Below are positions 1-5,031 of a stretch of DNA of 5,031 nucleotides, piece after piece. The stretch covers positions 1 through 5,031 of the forward strand of contig DASVHL010000037.1 in NCBI GenBank assembly GCA_036382575.1, written 5' to 3'. Position 1 is the first letter of the stretch; each line of letters begins with the position of its first letter. The notes under the pieces are model-generated. The model was given only the letters and a program-made list of their open reading frames with translations. It was not told where the DNA came from and did no database searches. The DNA comes from UBA6022 sp036382575 (lineage in GTDB: Bacteria; Patescibacteriota; Saccharimonadia; Saccharimonadales; Saccharimonadaceae). The position numbers were made by a program, and so were the translations under genes.

Positions 1-50
1 GAGAGAAAGATTTTGCGTAATTGCATAGCAAATTGTATTGTCTAAATAAT

Positions 51-91
51 CTGACGGAAAAACCTTAAAGAACAGGTATAATAAGCAGTAG
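51..91 (+). promoter_or_regulatory. uvrC promoter with perfect -10 box, leaderless-type start
   Basis: A perfect TATAAT lies at 77-82. The best -35 candidate is CTGACG at 51-56 (4 of 6 to TTGACA), but its 20-base spacer is long, so the -35 is weak. Transcription would start at about 89-91, just before the ATG at 92, leaving a leader of 0-3 bases. No Shine-Dalgarno sequence is present between the -10 and the ATG. Any + strand gene entering from the left must end by position 45, because the three frames meet stops at 18-20, 26-28 and 43-45. Nothing else is evident in 1-50 on the + strand. Confidence 0.7.
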
Positions 92-1648
92 ATGAATGCC
101 AAGCTTGAAGCCAAATTAAAGACATTGCCGCGTAGTAGCGGGGTGTATTTTCACAAATCCGCCAAAGGTGAGATTATTTACGTTGGCAAAGCAGCGGTAC
201 TAAAGAATAGGGTGCGGCAGTATTTTCAATCAACGCGCGATATGGACGTTAAAACTCGGGCACTTGTTGCGGAAATTGAGGATACTGACTGGATTGAAAC
301 AGAAAGTGAAATTGATGCACTGTTTCTAGAGTCTGAAATGGTCAAGCGCTACATGCCGCGCTATAACATTCTGCTACGTGACGACAAATCCCAGACCTTT
401 ATTCGCATTGATATGAAGAGTGAGTGGCCGTATCTTTGCTTTACGCGTAATCCGGCAGATGATGGTGCCGAATATTTTGGTCCGTATTACAATGCGTTTG
501 CTTTGAAAAAAGCACTTCGTTATTTGCGCAAGACATTTCCATATTACATAAAAGAGCCACGACCAGGTGCGCGAGTAAGTCTTGATGCGCATCTAGGGTT
601 AGAGCCACATAATATGACGAGTGAAGAGTATCATGGTGAGCTTCGTAAATTAGTCAGCTACATTAAGGGCAATCGTGTCCAGCTTGTCAAAGAACTAGAG
701 CGGGACATGAAAACAGCGGCTGGTCTACATGATTTTGAACATGCGGCTGAGCTTCGTAATCGGTTGCAGAATCTCAAAGAATTGCAGCGAAGAATTATGT
801 TTGGCGACAAGGAATTCCTTGATATTAGTAAAGACAAGGCGCTAAGTAAGCTAACTGATTTATTGATGCTTGCTAAAACACCCGCTCGCATTGAAGGTTA
901 TGATATCTCGCATATGAGTGGCACGAATGTCGTTGCCAGTATGGTGGTATTTACGAATGGCGTTTCGGATCGATCGAATTATCGTAAATTTAAGATGACC
1001 AAGCAACAGAACGATGATTACGCCAATATGTACGAAACGATCTATCGCCGAACAAGCGAGAAGAATTTAAAAAGCTGGGGTATGCCAGATTTACTATTAA
1101 TTGACGGTGGTAAAGGGCAGCTTGATGCGGCGCTGAAAGCCCTGGAGGCTAGAGAGCTAACAATCCCAACGGTGAGTGTCGCCAAACGTGAAGAAGAGAT
1201 TATTATTCATCAGACACGATCAAACATCAGAACAGACGGATTAGTTGATTTACAGCAAAATCCACAACCTGCTGTGTCGGTTATGAACTCTGGTGAGTAC
1301 TATATCGTTAACCTTCATGCTGGTCAGGTGAATGCCGGATCGCATTCTCGTAATCTGCGCGGGGGAGCACCAGTGCAGGCGAATTATACTGACGTCGTCA
1401 AACTGTTCCAACGTATCCGTGACGAGTCACATCGATTTGCGGTTAGTTATCACACGGTCCTGAAACGGCAGAAGCAAACAGCGAGTAGTCTGGAGGATAT
1501 TCCAGGCATTGGACCGGCAACTCGCAAAAAGCTGATTAAAACATTCGGTAGTTTGCGTGGAGTGCAGCAATCTACTGAACAAGATATCGCAACTGCCATT
1601 GGCGTCGCCAAGGCTGCCGTGTTGATGAAATACCTGTCACGCGAGTAG
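92..1648 (+). CDS. uvrC: Excinuclease ABC subunit C (UvrC), compact form without the cysteine cluster
   Basis: UvrC makes the two incisions on either side of a DNA lesion after UvrA and UvrB have found it, in nucleotide excision repair. The protein has 518 residues against about 600 in E. coli. An N-terminal GIY-YIG nuclease domain (about 12-92) carries G17-V-Y19, Y30-V-G32, Arg40 and Glu80, expected for the 3' cut. A UVR motif that contacts UvrB lies at about 199-234. The RNase H-like nuclease for the 5' cut keeps its acidic and histidine residues: Asp271 (YDISH), Asp309 (DDY), Asp338 (LLLIDGGKGQ) and His447 (RDESHRF). A helix-hairpin-helix region follows from about 466 (DIPGIGP). The start is secure: an in-frame TAG at 89-91 abuts the ATG, and the N-terminus aligns with the family. 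Two oddities: the cysteine-rich linker is replaced by a cysteine-free one, and the nuclease domain is about 37 residues longer than usual between Asp338 and His447. The gene appears to have its own promoter. Confidence 0.96.
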   Translation: MNAKLEAKLKTLPRSSGVYFHKSAKGEIIYVGKAAVLKNRVRQYFQSTRDMDVKTRALVAEIEDTDWIETESEIDALFLESEMVKRYMPRYNILLRDDKSQTFIRIDMKSEWPYLCFTRNPADDGAEYFGPYYNAFALKKALRYLRKTFPYYIKEPRPGARVSLDAHLGLEPHNMTSEEYHGELRKLVSYIKGNRVQLVKELERDMKTAAGLHDFEHAAELRNRLQNLKELQRRIMFGDKEFLDISKDKALSKLTDLLMLAKTPARIEGYDISHMSGTNVVASMVVFTNGVSDRSNYRKFKMTKQQNDDYANMYETIYRRTSEKNLKSWGMPDLLLIDGGKGQLDAALKALEARELTIPTVSVAKREEEIIIHQTRSNIRTDGLVDLQQNPQPAVSVMNSGEYYIVNLHAGQVNAGSHSRNLRGGAPVQANYTDVVKLFQRIRDESHRFAVSYHTVLKRQKQTASSLEDIPGIGPATRKKLIKTFGSLRGVQQSTEQDIATAIGVAKAAVLMKYLSRE

Positions 1649-1676
1649 CGCTTATGCTATAGTGTCAAGTAAGGAA
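1634..1676 (+). promoter_or_regulatory. Promoter and ribosome binding site of the pilin gene
   Basis: An extended -10 element, TGC-TATAGT, occupies 1655-1663, with CTGTCA at 1634-1639 (4 of 6 to the -35 consensus) 18 bases upstream, inside the end of uvrC. The predicted transcript begins around 1670. AAGGAA at 1671-1676 can act as a Shine-Dalgarno sequence, but it sits 11 bases before the ATG at 1688, which is rather far, and close to the predicted 5' end. This points to separate transcription of the pilin gene, and of the peptidase gene one base behind it. Confidence 0.6.
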
Positions 1677-1687
1677 AAGCATCAAAA

Positions 1688-2320
1688 ATGACACAAACAT
1701 TCAAACGTTTTCAGCAAGGATTCACGGTTATCGAAGTTGCAGTAGTCGTGGCAGTGCTCGCAGTGTTAGCGAGTATTATTTTCGTTTCATATAGTAGCTA
1801 TCGTGAAGATGCACGTGATGTGCAGCGGAAGAGTGATCTACAGAATATCGCAAGCGCCATCAAGGCATATGGAACATGGAAGGGTAATTTCGTTGAAACT
1901 GATAGTGGCTGCGGCGTTGATAGTGATGGTGCTGGTGGTACGCCTGCCGATGGCAACGGATGGTTGACAGCTGGTCCTGGTGATCTAGGAGCAAGTTTAT
2001 ATCCTCGATCAATTGTTCAGTGTCTGCAGGATGCCAAAGTTCTTAAAGAAGGCGATTTTCTTGACCCGACTGGTTGTACGTGGGACGCAGGTGGTATATG
2101 CGGCTCATGGAACGGCGTGCCGGCCAAAGCGTACATGAAAGCCACATGTACAAAAGGTGGTGTCAAAAAGACTTATGTATTTGGTCATCTAGAAGGTGTG
2201 GCGCGCAGTGACGCGGCTATCGACGCATTATGTGATGCAAACACCGTGACTGGATTTACATCTGATGGACAAAAATGGGGCACTCATTACGGTATGAATT
2301 ACTATATCGAGATTCAGTAG
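1688..2320 (+). CDS. Type IV pilin-like protein with class III signal and six cysteines
   Basis: The 210-residue product begins with a short leader of 11 residues (basic K6, R7) ending in Gly11, followed by Phe12-Thr-Val-Ile-Glu16 and a hydrophobic helix at about 14-35. This is the classic prepilin layout: a prepilin peptidase cuts after Gly11 and methylates Phe12, and Glu16 becomes Glu5 of the mature subunit. The helix continues into an amphipathic stretch (R39-K59, with D44, R47, K48, D50), then a globular domain. The domain holds six cysteines (75, 112, 130, 138, 154, 182), enough for three disulfides, and a Gly/Asp-rich loop at 72-91. The start follows an in-frame TAA at 1670-1672. The Saccharibacteria-like features are the GCG loop, SIVQCLQ and YMKATC segments; this match is from memory. 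No other pilus genes are in the window, so whether this is a major or a minor pilin cannot be told. Confidence 0.88.
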   Translation: MTQTFKRFQQGFTVIEVAVVVAVLAVLASIIFVSYSSYREDARDVQRKSDLQNIASAIKAYGTWKGNFVETDSGCGVDSDGAGGTPADGNGWLTAGPGDLGASLYPRSIVQCLQDAKVLKEGDFLDPTGCTWDAGGICGSWNGVPAKAYMKATCTKGGVKKTYVFGHLEGVARSDAAIDALCDANTVTGFTSDGQKWGTHYGMNYYIEIQ

Positions 2321-2321
2321 T

Positions 2322-3530
2322 ATGGATGGTCTTTTTTTCAGTGCCAATAGAAAACGTCTAGGTGAGACACTGACTGGTGCGCCATTGATTGTTACCGCCT
2401 ACACACAGACACAGCGACGGGCAGACATGGCCTGGTATTTTGAACAAGAATCGAACTTTTGGTGGCTTACGGGTATTGATGCACCTGATTGGCAGTTGAT
2501 TGTTGATACTACTCGGCATAAAAGTTGGTTGGTGGCGCCGGATGTCGATGAGGTCCACAAGGTATTTGATGGAAGTTTATCGTACGATGTGGCGTTGCAA
2601 CAAAGTGGTGCTGACGAAGTACTAACACATCGTCAGGCGGATGAAAAAATTGCTGAACTTGCTCGTTTGCATAGCGTTGTCTATACGGTGGGTGATGACC
2701 CACAGGCAGCTCATTACAACTTTGCGCTTAATCCTGCATCTGTCGAACTGAAGCGTCAATTGGGACGTATATTTAAGGAAGTACGTACGGCACGACCCGA
2801 GTTAAATAAACTGCGTGCTATTAAGCAAGCAGTTGAACTGGAGGCGATGCAGCGAGCAATTGACATGACGATTGATGGTTTCGTGGCTGTACGCGATAAA
2901 ATGCAGGCGTTTAAATATGAGTATGAGATTGACGCCGAATTTAGCTATCTGTTTCGTCGGCGTGGGGCCGAGGGCCATGCCTATGATCCAATAGCTGCGG
3001 GTGGTCATAACGCCTGTACTCTCCATTATGTTGCTAATACCGAGCGTCTAAAAAAGCGCCAGTTAGTATTACTGGATATTGGTGCGCGGGCCGGCGGTTA
3101 TGCGGCCGATATTACCCGTACCTATGCTTTTGGTGAACCAACTAAGCGACAGATTGAGATTCACGCTGCCGTCCAACTAGCACAGCAGGAAATTATTACC
3201 TCTATCGAACCAAACTTATCTGTCGAAGAGTATCAGCGCAATGTTGATGCGGTAATGACTGAGGCGCTATTGAGTGTGGGCCTTATGAAGAGCCGTGATG
3301 ATACGGATAGTTACCATCGCTATTTCCCGCATGCCATTAGTCATGGCTTAGGTGTAGATGTGCATGATAGCCTGGGCGCTCCAAAATTTTTACAGCCAGG
3401 TATGGTGCTGACCGTTGAGCCTGGAATTTATATACCCGAAGAGGGTATTGGTGTGCGGATTGAAGATGATATTTTGGTGACAACGAGTGGCCACAAGAAT
3501 ATGAGCCAGCGGCTATCGACAGATCTCTAA
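2322..3530 (+). CDS. pepP: Xaa-Pro aminopeptidase, M24B metallopeptidase (PepP-like)
   Basis: This enzyme removes the N-terminal residue from peptides whose second residue is proline. It has 402 residues: an aminopeptidase-P N-terminal domain (about 3-140, starting FSANRKRL) and a 'pita-bread' catalytic domain (about 170-395). All five expected ligands for the two metal ions are present: Asp252 (LLDIGA), Asp263 (ADITRT), His341 (SHGLGVDVHD), Glu366 (TVEPGIYI) and Glu381 (VRIEDD). The supporting histidines His235 (LHY), His337 and His348 are also kept, so it should be active. There is no signal peptide or membrane helix, so it is cytoplasmic. The ATG is the first possible start after an in-frame TGA at 2295-2297. 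It lies one base after the pilin stop with no clear Shine-Dalgarno, which suggests translational coupling. A prolidase (Xaa-Pro dipeptidase) of the same fold is the main alternative, but the length and N-terminal domain favour PepP. It may process peptides imported by the binding-protein system downstream; this is inference. Confidence 0.93.
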   Translation: MDGLFFSANRKRLGETLTGAPLIVTAYTQTQRRADMAWYFEQESNFWWLTGIDAPDWQLIVDTTRHKSWLVAPDVDEVHKVFDGSLSYDVALQQSGADEVLTHRQADEKIAELARLHSVVYTVGDDPQAAHYNFALNPASVELKRQLGRIFKEVRTARPELNKLRAIKQAVELEAMQRAIDMTIDGFVAVRDKMQAFKYEYEIDAEFSYLFRRRGAEGHAYDPIAAGGHNACTLHYVANTERLKKRQLVLLDIGARAGGYAADITRTYAFGEPTKRQIEIHAAVQLAQQEIITSIEPNLSVEEYQRNVDAVMTEALLSVGLMKSRDDTDSYHRYFPHAISHGLGVDVHDSLGAPKFLQPGMVLTVEPGIYIPEEGIGVRIEDDILVTTSGHKNMSQRLSTDL

Positions 3531-3556
3531 AAAATCGCTACAATGATGCATAGTTT
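3516..3556 (+). promoter_or_regulatory. Strong sigma-70-type promoter, leaderless-type start
   Basis: TCGACA at 3516-3521 (5 of 6 to TTGACA) and TACAAT at 3539-3544 (5 of 6 to TATAAT) are separated by exactly 17 bases, the optimal spacing. The -35 lies inside the last codons of the peptidase gene. Transcription should begin at about 3551-3552, giving a leader of only 5-6 bases before the ATG at 3557. No Shine-Dalgarno is present. This is the best promoter in the window and probably drives the membrane protein, secG and binding-protein operon. Confidence 0.75.
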
Positions 3557-3949
3557 ATGAAACAACAATTCTACTTGTTTGTCCTCCGTTGGATGCTCAA
3601 CTCATTTGGCCTTTGGGTGGCAGTTCGCGTGTTCGGCACTGGTTATAGTGATGCTGAGCTAACGGCAAGTACCTGGGCCTTCCTGGGTGCAGGTTTAATC
3701 TTTTCAGTTATAAATGCAGTCTTACGTCCGATTGCAATCATCTTGTCACTACCAGCAATTTTATTAACCCTCGGTTTATTTACGATCGTTGTTAACGGAC
3801 TAATGGTCTATATCTCACTGATGTTGGCACCAGGCCTACACATGACATTCGGCTACTCGATCATTACAGGAATCGTCTTAAGTCTGATAAACTATATAGT
3901 TAGTAGTATATTAGAGTTACGATACGCACGCCAACAGGGGAGAGAATAA
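3557..3949 (+). CDS. Four-helix membrane protein of the 'phage holin 4' superfamily
   Basis: The 130-residue product is very hydrophobic, with about four membrane segments (roughly 6-25, 39-57, 62-91 and 98-119) and a short charged C-terminal tail (ELRYARQQGRE). The central part, N53-x3-R57-P58, then P66, then T71-L-G-L-F-T76 and N80, is the pattern of a small membrane family often labelled 'mycobacterial 4 TMS phage holin' (PF04020 type). It is widespread in bacterial chromosomes and its function is not established. Nothing phage-like surrounds it, so the name holin should not be taken as a function. The ATG directly follows an in-frame TAG at 3551-3553, so it is the only reasonable start. 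Its stop codon overlaps the secG start (TAATG), placing it first in an operon with secG and a peptide-binding protein. An envelope-related role is only an inference from this context. It contains no cysteine. Confidence 0.85.
   Translation: MKQQFYLFVLRWMLNSFGLWVAVRVFGTGYSDAELTASTWAFLGAGLIFSVINAVLRPIAIILSLPAILLTLGLFTIVVNGLMVYISLMLAPGLHMTFGYSIITGIVLSLINYIVSSILELRYARQQGRE
3936..3944 (+). promoter_or_regulatory. Shine-Dalgarno sequence of secG
   Basis: AGGGGAGAG lies inside the last codons of the upstream membrane-protein gene, with its GGAG core (3939-3942) six bases before the secG ATG at 3949. Together with the TAATG stop-start overlap it indicates coupled translation within an operon. Confidence 0.75.
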
Positions 3950-4185
3950 TGAACATTGATACCATTCTACAAATAGTGACGATTGGCTCGGCCGCTTTGA
4001 TGATTTTGGCGATCTTGTTACAGCAACGTGGCGCAAGCCTTGGCGCTGGATTCGGTAGTTCTGGCGAGCTATACACGACTCGTCGCGGACTTGATAAAAA
4101 CCTATTCGAGGTGTCAATTATCCTCGCAGTGATCTTTATTCTGTCTATTCTGGTGAGTCTTCTTTTACCAACGTTTAGCGCGTAA
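3949..4185 (+). CDS. secG: Preprotein translocase subunit SecG
   Basis: SecG is the small accessory subunit of the SecYEG protein-conducting channel in the cytoplasmic membrane and stimulates SecA-driven export. The 78-residue product has the usual two-helix hairpin: helix 1 at about 5-24 and helix 2 at about 54-73. Between them is a glycine-rich cytoplasmic loop carrying the family signature LLQQRGASLGAGFGSSGELY, followed by TTRRGLDK (43-50). Length and motif fit the short SecG of Gram-positive-type and CPR bacteria. The start codon overlaps the stop of the preceding gene by one base and is served by a good Shine-Dalgarno at 3936-3944. The gene is followed 11 bases later by a membrane-anchored binding protein whose exported domain needs Sec-type translocation. 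Confidence 0.95.
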   Translation: MNIDTILQIVTIGSAALMILAILLQQRGASLGAGFGSSGELYTTRRGLDKNLFEVSIILAVIFILSILVSLLLPTFSA

Positions 4186-4191
4186 GGGGTG
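4184..4191 (+). promoter_or_regulatory. Shine-Dalgarno sequence of the binding-protein gene
   Basis: AAGGGGTG overlaps the secG stop codon and resembles the extended anti-16S complement (TAAGGAGGTG with one base missing). Its GGGG core ends seven bases before the ATG at 4197. It fixes the start there rather than at the internal ATG codons 33 or 47, which have no such site. Confidence 0.7.
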
Positions 4192-4196
4192 TAGAT

Positions 4197-5031
4197 ATGG
4201 ACAACGAAAAACGTAACTGGCGACAGTTTCAGAAGCTGAAGTTTGATCGTAAGAAATTGCGAAAACGTGTCCGAAAAGCCGAAGGCGCAACTATGCGTCA
4301 CGCGCATAAATTTATTGTGGGACGACTGGATAATATGCGCGACGTGCGTCGACATATTGTTGGTTGGCTTGTGCTGGTTGGTGCGATGATTCTGATCGTG
4401 GGCCTCCAGTTGATGTGGTTTCAAAAAAGCTACCAGACAACGGCACCTGCGAATGGCGGGACGTATGCTGAAGCTTCATTAGGGCCAATTGAAACATTAA
4501 ATCCACTGTATGCCGCTTCGAATGCTGAAGTTGCGGCAAGTCATTTATTATTTTCATCTCTCTACACTTATGACGAAACAGGACATCTGCGTGGAGATCT
4601 AGCAAAGACATCGCAGGTCGATAATACAGGTACGATCTACACGGTGACTTTGCGTTCTGACGCATTGTGGCACGATGGTCAGCATGTCACGGCGAATGAC
4701 GTAGCGTTTACGTTGAATTTAATTAAAAATCCAGCTACGCGATCGCCCCTTCGTGCTAGTTGGCAGGATGTTAAAGTGAAGGCCGTTGATAATGCCACAC
4801 TGCAGTTTGAGCTGCCAGCATCATACGCCGCATTCCAGCACGCGCTTACGTTTGCAATCTTGCCAGTTCACATCTTAGGCAATGTTGAACCAGCGACGAT
4901 TCGCGAGAATACCTTTAGTCGTAATCCGGTCGGTAGCGGTCCATTTAGTTACAAATTATTACAAAATGTCGAAGCGTCGAAGCACCGTGCATTACATATG
5001 GCTGCCTACCCTGATTACTATCGCGGTGCCC
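4197..5031 (+). CDS. Membrane-anchored peptide ABC transporter substrate-binding protein, family 5 (partial, 3' end outside window)
   Basis: Only the first 278 codons are in the window, with no stop; family members usually run to 500-600 residues. The protein starts with a highly basic cytoplasmic tail (about 1-53, 19 Lys/Arg) and a single membrane helix at about 54-75 (IVGWLVLVGAMILIVG). The external solute-binding domain begins near G87-G-T-Y. Family 5 (OppA/DppA-like) marks are the opening T100-L-N-P103, the segment W158-H-D-G-Q-H-V-T-A-N-D-V-A-F171, and N243-P-V-G-S-G-P-F250. Such proteins capture oligopeptides (sometimes nickel or sugars) and deliver them to an ABC permease, which is not visible here. 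There is no lipobox and no cysteine in the visible part, so anchoring is by the uncleaved helix rather than by lipid, as suits a cell with one membrane. It is the third gene of the operon and has a good Shine-Dalgarno at 4184-4191. The family is confident; the substrate (peptide) is inferred. Confidence 0.9.
   Translation, partial: MDNEKRNWRQFQKLKFDRKKLRKRVRKAEGATMRHAHKFIVGRLDNMRDVRRHIVGWLVLVGAMILIVGLQLMWFQKSYQTTAPANGGTYAEASLGPIETLNPLYAASNAEVAASHLLFSSLYTYDETGHLRGDLAKTSQVDNTGTIYTVTLRSDALWHDGQHVTANDVAFTLNLIKNPATRSPLRASWQDVKVKAVDNATLQFELPASYAAFQHALTFAILPVHILGNVEPATIRENTFSRNPVGSGPFSYKLLQNVEASKHRALHMAAYPDYYRGA

Noticed and set aside
12..32. TTTGC / GCAAA inverted repeat with an 11-base loop
   Set aside because: The stem is only five pairs and AT-rich, with no following T-run, so it is not a credible terminator or operator.
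374..891. Two minus-strand open frames of 72-77 codons inside uvrC
   Set aside because: They are shadows of a clearly coding frame and resemble no protein family I know.
1649..1687. Intrinsic terminator after uvrC
   Set aside because: No stem of useful length followed by a T-run is present; the gap holds a promoter instead.
2358..3026. Three short minus-strand open frames inside the aminopeptidase gene
   Set aside because: They overlap each other and a gene with all catalytic residues in place; no independent coding signs.
2322..3530. Peptidase as the pilin-processing enzyme, because of its one-base distance from the pilin gene
   Set aside because: Prepilin peptidases are membrane aspartyl proteases; this is a soluble M24 metalloenzyme with a complete Xaa-Pro aminopeptidase site.
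3557..3949. Phage lysis holin
   Set aside because: The family name is historical; there is no endolysin, no phage gene, and the neighbour is secG in an operon.
3900..4424. Minus-strand open frame of 174 codons over secG and the start of the binding-protein gene
   Set aside because: It lies opposite two confidently identified genes, has no recognisable motif, and its composition looks like an antisense shadow.
4312..4665. Minus-strand open frame of 117 codons
   Set aside because: It is antisense to the binding-protein gene, whose conserved motifs prove the + strand frame; no promoter or Shine-Dalgarno was noticed.

Overview
This window looks like a chromosomal stretch from a Candidate Phyla Radiation (Patescibacteria) bacterium, most likely Candidatus Saccharibacteria (TM7). 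The assignment is by recognition, not by a database search. It rests on three things: the style of the cysteine-containing pseudopilin, the peptide-binding protein anchored by an N-terminal helix behind a long basic tail, and a compact, almost cysteine-free UvrC. Start codons directly behind -10 boxes add weaker support. All five complete genes end in TAG or TAA and none has an in-frame TGA. They read normally in the standard bacterial code, which argues against the UGA=Gly lineages (Gracilibacteria, Absconditabacteria).

Layout: all six genes are on the + strand and tightly packed, with no intergenic gap over about 40 bases after position 92. Positions 1-91 are non-coding leader with a consensus -10 box. 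Then come uvrC (92-1648), a type IV pilin-like protein (1688-2320), an M24 Xaa-Pro aminopeptidase (2322-3530), a four-helix membrane protein of the 'phage holin 4' superfamily (3557-3949), secG (3949-4185), and the first 278 codons of a family 5 peptide-binding protein (4197 to the window edge).

There seem to be three or four transcription starts. Promoter-like sequences lie before uvrC, before the pilin gene and before the membrane-protein gene. The pilin and peptidase genes are one base apart. The membrane protein, secG and binding-protein genes form a clear operon, with a TAATG overlap and good Shine-Dalgarno sequences for the last two. By contrast, uvrC and the membrane-protein gene have no Shine-Dalgarno and start 9-12 bases after a -10 box, so their mRNAs are probably leaderless.

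Functionally this is housekeeping plus cell-surface biology: nucleotide excision repair, a surface pilin, peptide capture (binding protein), peptide breakdown (Xaa-Pro aminopeptidase) and part of the Sec translocon. Peptide capture and trimming would suit a host-dependent cell that cannot make most amino acids; that link is inference. I found no mobile element, CRISPR array, tRNA/rRNA, riboswitch or convincing intrinsic terminator, and no clearly new multi-gene system. The most unusual points are the altered UvrC architecture, the leaderless-type starts and the basic cytoplasmic tail of the binding protein.
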